NCBI RefSeq assembly: GCF_030272615.1
Contig: NC_081408.1
Span: 765,264,330 to 765,328,329, forward strand
Direction of reading: 5' to 3'
Length of the DNA stretch: 64,000 bases
Source: Cryptomeria japonica
Lineage: Eukaryota; Streptophyta; Pinopsida; Cupressales; Cupressaceae
The notes beneath the pieces were generated by a model. It made no database searches. It saw only the letters and a program-made list of their open reading frames with translations, and was not told where the DNA came from. Shown one piece after another: positions 13,047 to 24,559 of this stretch. Made by a program: the position numbers and the translations under genes. Within the stretch, counting starts at the first letter, position 1. Every line of letters begins with the position of its first letter.

Positions 13047-14333
13047 TGTGCTATGCTCAAATTCATCATTGCTAAATAGGAAATAAGGAAAATCATGAAT
13101 TCCTTAACTATCTAAGCAATTCAAACATAAAACCAATGAAATAATACAATTAAGAAATAGGAATATAAAACATGTTAATTAAAACTCCCTATTCCATGAT
13201 CACATATGGCTTCCATTGCTCTTCTCCTCTCCGTGGTATGATGGCTCTCAGATATTGCACTAACAACCTGCAATTGACACAAAGATTCAAATTTCGTGAT
13301 TCAGAGTAATTGTCCAAGATTGAGGAGGATTGAAAATGGAGATTGAATGCTCAATTTATAGATTATTGGAGAAGATTGATTGAAAGGTGGAACAGATTGA
13401 TCAAGAGGTGGAACTCAAGTGAGCTCACATGTTGATTGATAGTTGAACTGCTGATTTAGAGGTGAAACAAAATAGATTGAATAGATTAATTGAGTTAACT
13501 GATTGAGAAAAAGCTAACTGAAGGAAGAAAAAGGGTGATTGGAGGAAAATTAATTGATGACAAAGAAAGCTTTATTTAGAAAAAACTAACTAAAAGATCG
13601 AAATAGGGATTGGAGAGATAATTGAATTAATTAATTAATTTAGCATGTGCTTGCACTTTAACTTAGATTTTCAATTTAATCTTTGCATGAATTAAATTCA
13701 ATTTAGTATTTGAATATATTTAGAACTTGACTTTGATTTTCAATTTGATTTTTGAAATCATGCACATGTAATTGGAAGAATTAAGAGAATTAGAAGAATT
13801 TGAAGAATTTGAAACTAAATGAAATTAAAAGAAATAATTAGTTAATTAAATAATTTAAAGAAACTATTTAATTATTTAGAAATGGAAGAATTAATTAGTT
13901 AATTAAATAATTTAAAGAAAATATTTAATTATTTAGAAATTGAATTTTAATTAAATAATAAAGATTATTTAAATTAAAGGATTAAATCACAATTTATTAA
14001 ATAGTAAATATTTAATTAATATTTAGAAAAGGGTTAAATGATTGGATGATTAGAGATAGAAATTGAAAATAGAATTTATTTAAATAATAAAGATTATTTA
14101 AATTGTGGAATTAATCATAATTAATTAAATAATAAATATTTACTTAACATAAGAAAATGGTTAAATTGATTAAATGATGAAAGAATGGGAAATAGAATTA
14201 TTAGTAAGATGATGAGGAAATAACGAAATTAGAAGAATAAGATTAAATGACTTAATTAAATAATTATTTAATTATTTAATCAATTAGACAAATAATTAGT
14301 ACATGATCAATGAGACATTTTTAGGTGTCTACA
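13047..14333 (-). repeat. 5' LTR of the nested element
   Basis: 1287 bp, ending (on + coordinates) in GTGTCTACA. Colinear with 4908-6255. The best-matched stretch (13047-13200 against 4908-5070) differs at only scattered positions. Confidence 0.8.
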
Positions 14334-15400
14334 AAATCCATTATAATGTTCCCCCTCCCTTCTCAATTAAGGAATTCCTATAGGAGTGATTATAACATAA
14401 TATCAAAACAAGGTTTTAAAGGACAAGGACTTGGAAAATTTGAACAAGGAATTAGAGTCCCTATACACCCTCCTACACAAGCTAGTACCGAAGGTCTGGG
14501 ACATTATCATGATTCTCCTATGGATGACCTCCTTAGGATTCAAGACTTTAACTTAGATTATCTTGCAAGACATAAGACTTATCATTCATCTAAAACTCAT
14601 TTTTACTCATTTCATCAAACTCATGATCATCATGCTAATGATTGTCCAAATTTTCAAAAAAGTGTGCAAGAATTAGTTGATAATGGAATTGTTAAAATCA
14701 CCAAAAATAACCCTTCCTCTTCTAATAGTCCTTGTCCTAAATCCCGAGATACTACATCCGTGCCTATTGATGATCAAGAACAATTAGCAACTATAATCTT
14801 TTGGAGATTGAAGTATGACAAGAATGTTGTTTTCCTTATGTAAAGTTTAGCAATAAGCATAAAGAAGGTAGTGAGTGTTGCCTTTTTCATCACGGTGGTT
14901 CTCATTCTCTTGGAAAGTGTAAAGCATTTAAGGAATTTATTCAAAAATAATATGATCTTCCTCATATATGTATTTCAATTGATCTTTCTCTCTTTCTTGG
15001 TGATAAAGTGGTGCCTTAGCACTTTTTTCACCCTTCATGTTGCTTCTCACCCTATGGCACAAGTAGTTAGCTTAATTGTGGGCTCTTTGTCATTAGAGGT
15101 GATTCTTTTTTCAATTACAAATAACTTAGGGCAGCAACATCATTCATTCTTGCCTCTATCTCATTCTCTCTCTTTATCTAAGGTTTTACTATTCCCTTTA
15201 GGGGTTGTAATTTTTCATATTTTGATGTCCTTTCTTGGTATGTCCTTTATGACTAATCTCTCCTTACGTGGAGTATGTGATATTTCATTCTCCTTCTTTC
15301 TTGCTTTTAATATTACCCCTTCTTTAGAAATTTCATTTAACATATTAAATGACTTTTCTTGCATTGGATATTTATTCATGTAAGTACATTGTGCATTTTC
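14334..15400 (+). pseudogene. Outer-element gag/pol remnant with G-patch-like and Cys/His motifs
   Basis: The 14334-14843 frame contains a Gly-rich stretch, QGFKGQGLGKFEQG, like the G-patch-type segment seen in many plant Ty3 polyproteins. It is followed by an H/C-rich motif (H-x2-H-D-H-H-x3-D-C-P) that resembles a degenerate zinc knuckle. A second Cys/His motif (C-C-L-F-H-H-G-G-S-H) lies in another frame near 14877-14910, showing a frameshift after the stop at 14843. The open frame 14871-15383 is hydrophobic and overlaps that motif out of frame, so it is not counted as a gene. No protease or RT motif follows before the purine tract near 16070. Confidence 0.5.
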
Positions 15401-15464
15401 TTATGTCTCATCGCTCCTTAGAGGTTATGTAATTCTTCTCAATGTATCTACACTTGGGGGAAAT

Positions 15465-15466
<2 letters not shown>

Positions 15467-15543
<77 letters not shown>
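15467..15543. repeat. (TC)n microsatellite
   Basis: About 77 bp of uninterrupted TC dinucleotide, inside the outer element. Confidence 0.97.
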
Positions 15544-15546
<3 letters not shown>

Positions 15547-16119
15547 GGATCCATTTTTCCATTTTTGAGTGGTGTTTGTTTATAATTTAATGCCATTCCT
15601 TGTGTGAAGTTGTTCTTTGCTCAAGGATTATCTCTTATGCAAGAGGTGTATGTACTTGGCTACAACCTCTTCCTCACTTGTAAATGTATATCTAATATAG
15701 ACTTACCCCTCACATTGGGTTAAAAATGTGTCATCCTTCATCAAGAATCTCTTTCACCTGGCAATGGGAGGAAGATGTGCATTCTTGTTCTCCTTCTTTT
15801 CTTTTTTGGTAGAAGATGTTATAGTTGTTCAAGAATTACTCTTGGAAGTAAATGTCTTTTAAGAAAACATCTCTTCTCCTCCAAGGATTCTCTTTACACA
15901 AGTTGATAGATATCTCTTTTTAAACTATCTTATCCTTGTGTGAAGAGTATTCCCTCTTTAGCTTGGATTTATGAACATTGTTTTCTAAAGGATATCCCCA
16001 TGGTGTTGAAGGTTAGGTATCAGTTTTTCTAGCTTCCTTAAGACATAAACATAGGGATATGTTGACATCTTAAGGGGGGCACCCATATTGTTCCATTTGT
16101 ATCATATTGTACCATACCT

Positions 16120-16485
16120 TTGCATGTCTTAAACAGGGTGGTCAGACTCAGAATTAGAGAAAACAAACACTTGTTCGAGATGCTTCATTCCCAAAACCAA
16201 ACACAACATTTGATATATGTCTTGGATAGGGTGCACATTCCTAAAACTAGAGAAAACAAACACTTACACAGGATGTCCTTGAAACCAGGCATGTATTTGT
16301 CTTAAATGGGATTACACATTCTTGAAACGAGAGAAAAAATAAAAAACTCTTACACAAGATGTTCCCAAAACCAAACATTCACCCCTTGGCATTTGCATTA
16401 TATGTCTTTAAACAAGTTGATGCATGGTTGAAATTAGAGGAAACAAACTCATATATACGGTGCTAAATACTTGAAACTAGACATC
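16120..16485. repeat. Degenerate tandem repeats of about 80-95 bp
   Basis: Four diverged units each contain a variant of 'ttagagaaaacaaacact' preceded by 'tgtctta'. They occupy the place where the first part of the right LTR should be, so the LTR was replaced or rearranged here. Confidence 0.5.
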
Positions 16486-16489
16486 ACTT

Positions 16490-17122
16490 GAAGCATTTTA
16501 TTATCAAAAAATTTCATAGGTCTTCAAGGCTACATATTCTTCATTCATTCATTCTGGAGAAACATTACATCATTCATATGCAATCGTGTGTGTGACTAGG
16601 TTTTTGTCATATTCATGCCATTTTATACAACATATGTGATTATATTCAAGAAGCAAAGCATCATTATTAGTCATTGCAAATCTGAGATATATCCTCCCAT
16701 CATTTATTTCAATATTTGCAATATTTCATTCAAGGTTAATTCTTAAACTTGGGTTTGAATTAGGCGAACCCATATTCCCAACCTATTTCTCATTTTTTCT
16801 GTGTGTAGGAAGTAGGTACAAAGCTACGATTTTGAGAATCGACATTATTTATAGAGACGAAGACATCCCCCATTGGCATGCAAAAAGTGTGGAGGACCAA
16901 GGCGACCACCACCACAGTCTCGACATTTCAGGAGCTCCTTCTAGGAATAGTTATGAGTTCATTTACATTGATTAGATCTAGGTTCATGGCTCGATCCGAT
17001 GACTGTAGCTCACTTTTTTCACATTTTTGCCTTCATTCCAACACATTTACCTTAATTTCATCATTTCAACTTAGAAAGAGGTTATATCAATTCCATCTTA
17101 TAAAGACAAATCCAATAATTAA
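16490..17122 (+). repeat. Truncated LTR copy matching 1571-2205
   Basis: Shared blocks, in order, include 'gaagcattttattatca', 'aacattacatcattcatatg', 'aagaagcaaagcatcattat' and 'ccaccaccacagtc'. The left copy continues ~130 bp further to its TTTACA end, and this one does not. Confidence 0.75.
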
Positions 17123-17217
17123 AAATACACAGACACAAGTGTGTTGATTTGAATTGATAACATTTTATTTATCAATCTCTTAAAACTTGTAAATGTAAAT
17201 AAATTTTCATTTATAGA

Positions 17218-18610
17218 TCAATTTAAATGGATACAAACAATATGAATTTCAAGATGCAACAACGAGTGTTAATACACCATCTGAGATTCCTCCCACACTT
17301 GTTGCGGCTACAGCTTCGACACCTGAGGTATAAATTTTGTAACATGTTAAAATAGAATAGTACCTTGAATTCAAAAAAAAATTATAAGATTTACTAACTC
17401 TCTTTAATGTATATTTTTTTTGTTTTTTATAGGTGTTGTCAGGGGATCAAATGTCACACTCTCGGCCATCAATTTTGGCCTAGAAAGCTATGCGGTATCA
17501 TATTTTGTACACCTCTTTTTATGTATTCTTTTGATTGACTATGCAAGTCAATTAAATTTAGATTTGTTAAATTATATTTAATATTATCTACTAATATCTC
17601 TTGCGTTAATTTTTTTCTTTTAGGGTACCCCACACGTGTCTAGGACACCTCCTCAACGAAAGAAATCCTCAAGAATGCCTAAACGTCAAAAGGTAATTGA
17701 ATACATTTTTAGTTGACACAATTGTTTGAAAATGTTGAAATTGTCTTAATTGGAACTTGTAGATTGATTAGTATTTTTTGTCTCTTTTATATATAGCGAC
17801 AATTGGGATTTGTAGAATTGATGAATGCACCTGATACGCCAAAGGATCAAGAGAGGGAAGAGGTATGTATCTCTAATTTATTTTCTTGATTTGATGATTA
17901 TATGCACATGTACATGTGAACTTTAGATAAATTATACTCTTATCATTTTTCATACAGGAAATAGCCATAGTTGTTTCATCAATGGTGAGCTCTCCTAAGT
18001 CTATCGGAGAAGCATCCCAAGCTCCGATACACTTTTGTTCTATATATTGTAGAGTCTTAGTGTTTTTGATCTATACATGTTATTACCTTGTATTAATTGT
18101 ATTTAACCTACAATACTTATCATTGTATTAATTGTATTTAATCTTATCATCTTTCATACAAGAAATAGCCATAGTTTCTTCATCAATGGCGAGTCCTCCT
18201 AAGTCTATTGGAGAAGCATCTTAGGCTCTGGTACACTTTTGTTCTATATATTGTAGATTTTTAGTGTTTTTGATCTATATATGTTATTACCTTGTATTAA
18301 TTGTATTTAACCTACAATAGGCCCCTTCTCGGTTTCAGCATAACATGGATCCTCTCAAGTTCCATTTTAAGAGGACTCCCAAGTCTGACAAGGCAATGAA
18401 AGAAAAGACGGTAGATGGGATCAATAGATGAGGTAATCTATAATTCAATTGCAAAGAAATTATAGTTGACTATATAGTTATGTTGATAATTATGAACTAT
18501 TTTGTATGAAAAGATTCTAACTTGGCTTTTGAATTGTGGTTGTGTAGCCATCTACAGAGCCACATACTACATCAAAGAGGCTCCATTTTGATGATCCACC
18601 ACAACTATAG
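17218..18610 (+). pseudogene. Chain of small exons, unidentified Pro/Ser/Thr-rich protein, broken
   Basis: Exon-like pieces carry plausible GT-AG borders: ~17225-17327, ~17433-17491, ~17624-17693, ~17800-17862, ~17958-18030, ~18320-18433 and ~18548-18609. Conceptual pieces are rich in Thr/Pro, Ser and basic residues (for example R-T-P-P-Q-R-K-K-S-S-R). An in-frame TAG near 17482 and another stop near 18430 break the chain. The piece at 17958 is repeated 204 bp downstream at 18162 together with its following intron, with a stop in the second copy. The product family is not recognised. It could be the 3' end of a transposon-borne gene, since transposon-like sequence surrounds it. Confidence 0.35.
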
Positions 18611-19900
18611 GATCATATAGAGTTAGTTGTGGTCATCAAAGGACCAATACATCTAGATATAGTCTACATTTTTATTGTATATAAATCTGGACATGGCATA
18701 TGCCATATTTTTGTAAAACTTTTATTGACTTGGCATAAATGTCATTTTTTATATACATATACAATTATTGTGCATTTTTATATATATAAATGTTGATATT
18801 TGATCCAATAAATGTGCATCGTGTTCATTATTGTGCATTTTGTTGATATTGATTTGATATTTGGTGCATACACTATTTCTTCATTATGTTCATTATTGTG
18901 CATTTTGATATATATTAATGTTGATTTATAATTGATATAGTTAATTTTTGCTCAAAAAATGACATACAATTCATTATGTGAGCAATATAACCAAAGCGTT
19001 CAATGAAATAAGTCTGAATGACAACAAACAAGCTTACAAAATTGTAATATAAGAGCCTCCAACACACAATCATTAAAATTTGTCTCTACCTAAAATAGTA
19101 GTTGCAAGATAGGTATTGCCAAAACTAGTGGCTTTCTAATCAATTACTTTAGCTCAAAAAATGTCTTTTGTTGAATTCTACCCCATATAAAAGACTTAAC
19201 AATTGCCATCACGGAATGTGAAGCATTGCAACTGTGGAATATGATTTGATAAAAAATTTCAGATATTGAACTACCCTAGAAAACTCCATGTCTCAATCAC
19301 AAAGAAAGTCTTTGATCACTTCAAAATAGCTTCCACTTTTACTAAATTCCTAACAATAGCTGGATCCTTGTTTGATAAATTTTGATCTTAGCTAATCCAT
19401 AGACTTGGCTAATCTTTGATATCAAACTTAGATAACTATTTGGTTTATTTGGTGACTGCCCTTTTATAAAGTTAAATGAATATTTGCCTATGTAATTAGC
19501 AATATGAATGTAAACAACAAAATCTATTTTCTACAATCATGGGTTACAATGAAATAAGGTGATTTGATAAGCTTTCTAAAATATTGAGTTAACCCTACAA
19601 AACTCCTTGCCTCAATCACAAATAAATTCAATGGTAATTATCACATTTGATCCATAGTAATTATCATTTGATGTTTTTTATTCCTTTCCTTTATATTTGT
19701 CAATGTGAGTGGTGCAGGAGCACCCTCATGCTCAAAAAGCTCTAATTTGGGTTTTTTTATCTTATTTTGTATTGTTTCATCTAAATAAGGTCATTTGGGA
19801 CCATTAATGATCATTTGGAGTCATTTATGAAATTTTGGGGTCATTTGGATAAAAGATGTAAAAGTTGCTCAGTTGTTGTCAAAGTTGCTCAATTGTTGTC
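18611..19900. other. AT-rich noncoding stretch
   Basis: No sustained frame on either strand. It holds scattered repeats of 'attattgtgcatttt' (18765-18905). A 15-bp palindrome-like motif GGTGCAGGAGCACCC at 19714-19728 recurs at 24574-24588. Nothing else is supported. Confidence 0.5.
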
Positions 19901-19901
19901 A

Positions 19902-21115
19902 AGGTTGTAAGATAGGCTAAATTTGATTCCATTCATCGTGGGAATGAACCAGCAGCACGAGCACATCTAGGTGGAATTTTTATGGTAGGCATTCTCCTGT
20001 TGTGCCTCCTTGCTCGCTAGAACCTCCAGAGCCATATCCTACCTGTGCGATCTCTGAAGTGCCCTAAGTCCAAAAATTATCGAACTTTGACAGACTATTT
20101 CTCGCAATCTAGGACATATGTGACTGATCTATTTGAACCTATAAGGTCATGTGAGGCCCATCTACAATGACCTATCTCAATTTTTAAAGACTCGGAGCCA
20201 TTTTCACATGGTAGCATTTTTTTCAGTTGGTGTGAAAATTGTCAGATGCATGCAATGCAAGGTTACAAGATAGGCTAAATTTGATTTCGTTCATCGTGGG
20301 AATAAACCAACAACATGAGCATGTCTAGGTGGGCAATTTTACGGTAGGCATGCTCCTTTTGTGCCTCCCAACTCGCTGGAACATCCAGAGCCATACCCCA
20401 CCAATGCAATCTCTCAAGTGCCCTAAGTCCAAAAAATTGTCAAACTTTGATAGTCTATTTCTCACAATCCAGGATGCATACAATTGATCTGTTTGAACCT
20501 ATAGGGTCATGTTAGGCCCGTCTACAATGACCTATCTCAATTTTTGAAGACGGAGCCATTTTCACATGGTAGCATTTTTTCAGTTGGTGCAAAAAATCGT
20601 CAGATGCATGCAATGCAAGGTTGCAAGATAGGCTAAATTTGATTACATTCATCGTGGGTATGAATCAACAACACAAGTGCATTTGAGTGGGCAGGTTTAC
20701 AATAGGCATTCTCCTATTGTGCCTCCCAGCTCACTGGAACATCTAGAGCCATACCCCACCAGCGCGATCTCTCAAGTGCCCTAAGTCCAAAAACTTGTCA
20801 AACTTTGATGAACTATTTATCACAATCCAGGATGCATATTATTGATCTATTTGAACCTATAGGGTCATGTGAGGCCTGTCTACAATAACCTATCTCAGTT
20901 TTTGAAGACTTGAAGCCATTTTCAAATGGTAGCATTTTTTTAGTTGGTGCAAAAATTATCAAATGCATGCAATGCAAGGTTGCAAGATAGGCTAACTTTG
21001 ATTTCACTCATCATGGGCATGAACCAACAACATGAGCACATCTGGGTGGGTAGGTTTATGATAGGTATGCTCTTGTTGTGCCTCCTATCTCGCTAGAACA
21101 TCCAGAGCCATACGG
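19902..21115. repeat. 358-bp tandem repeat, three full copies and a partial fourth
   Basis: The marker phrase 'gcaagataggctaa' (with small variants) occurs at about 19905, 20263, 20621 and 20980, a period of 358, 358 and 359 bp. Units share long blocks such as 'gtgcctccc', 'agagccatacc', 'ctcaagtgccctaagtcc' and 'cctatctcaa'. The fourth unit breaks off near 21115. Units are diverged but colinear with no coding potential, so the array is satellite-like. Confidence 0.9.
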
Positions 21116-21660
21116 TAGGCATACACATGCACTCGAATAGTCATAAATTAGGTCATGTACTCATAAATAATCATACAAAATTTCAAGTAATTAAAAATAT
21201 AAAATGCATTACAAAATTCCATTTATGCATAAATTTACATAAACAAAAATTTAAATATACAAAAATTTACATATACAGAAATTGACATATATTTAAAAAA
21301 TTATCTCTAAAAATGGACAAATCGGCTCTTATTTAAATATACAAAAAAATTATTTACAAATCAGCTCATGGGCATTTATATATAACTTGGCATTTAAATA
21401 TGCAAAATCCAACTTATGGTCATCTAAATATACAAAATTTGGCATTTAAATATGTACAAATCAACTCATGGGCATTTAAATATACAAAATTTTACCTCTA
21501 AATATGAATAAATTAGCTCATGGGCATTTATATAATATACAAAAGATGAATATAGAACAATTCGTTGATGATATATACAAAATTCCCAAAAGCATTCTAC
21601 CCTAAACCATAGAATCATTGTAATGCTCCAACAATTGAACACTTGTAGATGACCCAAAAT
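21116..21660. repeat. AT-rich degenerate short repeats
   Basis: Recurrent variants of 'ctcatgggcatttaaatatac' and 'aaatatacaaaattt' between 21300 and 21545. No coding signal. Confidence 0.55.
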
Positions 21661-21674
21661 CAATCAAGTGAGCC

Positions 21675-24549
21675 TTAAGGATCGGCTCTAATTTGTATTG
21701 TGTCAAGTATTGCCTCGTGGTCGGATTCATGAACTTTCCATAAATTCTTGTTATGAGATCTACCACGATACTTAATCAATTGAATATTTGTTGCAACAAC
21801 AAGGTTGGAGAAATGAAGAATATGTCTATGTGTTTCAAAGTCCTTGAACAACCAAACATCCAAATTCTTGATAGGGCATCTTTTAAGCCATGTGCCTGTC
21901 ACAACAATAGACCCTATTGGGTACTCAATACCCTCTCTGTCAATGATTGTGGTTGTCAATTTTCTTTTAGGCTCAATACAACGACACAAAAAGTAATCTA
22001 TTCCTTCTTCATTGTTCTCTTCTACAACAACTACGTACACATGACATGTATTTTATAGAATGATAATTAATACCAAAAATAATGTGTGATGTAACAAAAT
22101 GAGCCAAAAAAATTCCTGCAAAAAAATTATCCAAAAAAATCACCTAGTTCCACTAGGTCGAATACATGGTCGAAATCCACTAATGCTCCCATCTGGTTCA
22201 ATTGCAGTGCTTTGGGAATTTGATATGTATTAAATGGAACCAATGGTCTATGAGACCATTTGTCGACCCACTCTTGTGATTCACATTCTTCCCACAAAAA
22301 ATACGTACATGAAAAGCAAAAACATACAATCTGTCTAGTATAAATTACTAGTGAACTTGCATTTGAACTTCTAAATGAGTGCATTTAACTCGATCCTGCA
22401 ACTATACAACAATCTTGATAGTTTTCAATATTAGATTCATTGATCAACCAAAAATATCTATGAACCAATGACATACCTACATTACCTGGTCTCATTATAG
22501 AGTTACACCATCACACAATTGTTATTGCATCTATCAACTCAACACCACCTTCATACTTTAATTCTTCTCTAGCTAGGGCTCTTTTTACGCATGCTCCTGC
22601 ACCATTGCGTTCTCCCTTTCCAAGTCCAACCTCAATGAAATTCCAAAAATGTTGTAACCGCTTGTCACATGCATCCTAGTCAACCAATAGAACATCCTTG
22701 CATTCTTGAATTGTGAGGTGCAATTATCTGACCATATTATGTGTTGGTTGTATCATATGTTTCTTTCCCTTAAATTATCATAGAAAAATTTCAAGCATCC
22801 TTGCATAAACTCTGACGAATGAGTACGATCATCACTTATGTATAAGTGATACTCTCTTACAACCTTTTTATCCTCCTCAGTGTTATCAGCTTCATTCATG
22901 AATGTTGTGTACAAAAATAGAAACTTGTGTAGAATGGTAATACATATATTGCACTTCATTTTGAGGTTTTAGTGTATATTTTTCAGCAAAATCAATGATA
23001 GAGACAATGGTACCAAGAGGAAATGTGTCCTTGCATAGCTTGAATTTTCCATCTAACCACCGAGCTCTATGTGTATGCATTATGTACTCATAAACTAGTT
23101 TCTCTTGAAATATTTTCATAAGTTCAACTACACATATATCATTTTTCACTAACTCACATCTTTTCAATTCTTTTCCATCTTTAACCCCATATGTGACTAT
23201 CTTGTATTTTCCAAAAGAAACTAGTTTCTTACCAATTTCATGTGTGCTCTCCAAATGTACACATCTTGGTAAATGTTGCAAACTACCACATGTAGCACAA
23301 GAACCTTTTAGACACATCATCTTATAATAAATGCAACCATCATGTCTTTTACATAGCACACTTGAAATAAATTCTCTTGGTGACTTAGGAGGTGCTTGTA
23401 TATTGCATTCTTGCAAAACATCATTAGAGTGCAAAGTACAACATATATGATGATAAATATCATAGTGCATGAAAAATTCAATATGCATCCTACAACAACA
23501 CATGGTGGGTACATGATTAATCTTAACATAAAAAGGTTTTTCCATTTCAAAAAATCTATGACTAATTCTTATTTGAGGAAACTTTTGAAGGAACCTTTCA
23601 TAAAATTTTGTTTGAGTCATATCCAAATAGTGTTTGGCATGTGGCTCATGATTTCTAGATCCAATTCGTCTTCTAACAACATCTCTTTGGTTGGAAAAAA
23701 CCGTTGTGTTTTCATGCCAAAAAATTTCAATTAATGTTCTCAGTGCATCAACAACAACCTTGTCTTTGTGTGGTAGTCTACCCGAGAATGCCCAAAGAGA
23801 ATTATTGTTAGGATCCTCTATTTTCTCCCACCTCTCTAATGCTTTACATAATATTGTTCTACTTTGTTTAATGAGATACTTGTTTTTCTTATCAAAAGAC
23901 CCTTTTTTATTTTCTTGCTCATTATGGTTGATGTAATAATATGTCAAGTAACATTAGAATCTTTAGTACATGATTTTGAACCAATAGCTTGATATGCATC
24001 AAATATATTTCTCACAATAGTTCTTTCACTATTACTTTTTGATGATCTTAGGCCTAGAATTTTCATTGTCTATCTAAAATTTAAATTTTTAATCATTTCA
24101 ACAATTAATTGGCATCTTCTAGTTTGAATTAAGTTTTCAAAATAGTGTTGCCATATTCTTTTAACCATTCTTCTACAATTTCGTTCATTTATTTTATCGG
24201 ACATTGGCTTCAAAATATTCTCATCGATGTCATTTAGATACTTAGGTTTCCTATGAATAATTCTAGGACGTGTTAACATTGGTGCATTGCATGAATTAGG
24301 TACATTCATCACACTAAATTGAGCTGGTATATGTTCATCATTTGATTGATTATTCATTGTGGCCTCTTCTTTAATTGCATTAGGTTCATTCGGTAAATCA
24401 AATGTTGTTGGTGCACTTTTATCATTTGTTTGATTATTGATTGCGATTTCTTCTTCAATTGCATTAGGTTCATTTGGTACATCAAATTGAGATGTTGTGG
24501 ATGACATACCTTCTTGTCCCATTGTTCTTAGTTCACATAATTTCTTCAT
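21675..24549 (-). pseudogene. Decayed Cys-rich gene, probably transposon-derived (family not identified)
   Basis: Read right to left, the colinear blocks are 24549-24070, 24069-23948, 23947-22892, 22959-22753, 22384-22127 and 22040-21675, separated by stops and frameshifts. The first block is Asn/Glu-rich with a ~33-residue internal repeat around P-N-E-P-N-A-I, then a basic helix-like region. The main block (351 codons) has a C-x4-C-x2-C cluster (C-L-K-G-S-C-A-T-C-G), further Cys/His residues, and an acidic-aromatic motif D-F-A-E-K-Y-T near its end followed by an N-E-V-Q segment. That arrangement recalls uncharacterised transposon-associated proteins of plants and animals. The last block is compact and mixed-polarity. 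No DDE triad could be assigned. The density of stops argues for a dead copy. The resemblance is from memory of motif style, not a search. Confidence 0.45.
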
Positions 24550-24559
24550 ACGTTACCTT

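Larger units (their letters stand above)
4908..14333 (-). mobile_element. Nested non-autonomous LTR retrotransposon without recognisable pol
   Basis: Two long direct repeats, 4908-6255 and 13047-14333, bound the element. On the - strand the LTR begins TGTAGACACC and ends AGCACA. A purine tract (AAAGAGGGGC on the - strand, plus positions 6258-6267) adjoins the left LTR, and a TGG-initial primer site adjoins the right one, so transcription runs right to left. Flanking five-mers AAATA (4903-4907) and AAATC (14334-14338) differ by one base. The 6.8 kb interior has one gag-like low-complexity coding block (8762-10339) and tandem repeats, but no protease, RT, RNase H or integrase motif. That fits the LARD or TR-GAG class of non-autonomous LTR elements. 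Ty3 affiliation is inference from LTR and primer-site style. Confidence 0.7.
1171..17122 (+). mobile_element. Old Ty3-like LTR retrotransposon, interrupted by nested insertions
   Basis: A long direct repeat joins 1571-2205 and about 16490-17122, at roughly 85% identity by eye. The left copy sits in a longer LTR that begins TGTAGCGTCG and ends TTTACA, followed by a primer-site-like sequence. Between the repeats are gag-like + strand fragments (2714-3262, 4697-4907, 14334-15000), interrupted by a solo LTR and by a complete 9.4 kb element. A purine run (CTTAAGGGGGGC, about 16069-16080) may be the polypurine tract. The right LTR lacks its first ~400 bp and last ~130 bp, so no target duplication can be read. 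No protease, reverse transcriptase or integrase motifs were found, so the element is dead or was never autonomous. The pairing of the two LTRs as one element is inference. Confidence 0.55.

Noticed and set aside
14871-15383. 170-codon hydrophobic open frame that could be read as a membrane protein
   Set aside because: It overlaps a zinc-knuckle-like remnant in another frame, sits between gag debris and a purine tract of a Ty3-like element, and its hydrophobicity follows from T-rich composition.
15467-15543. CRISPR-like or other regular array
   Set aside because: It is a plain dinucleotide microsatellite. No array with spacers exists in the window.
20813-21007. Open frame within the 358-bp repeat
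   Set aside because: It is not kept in the other repeat units.
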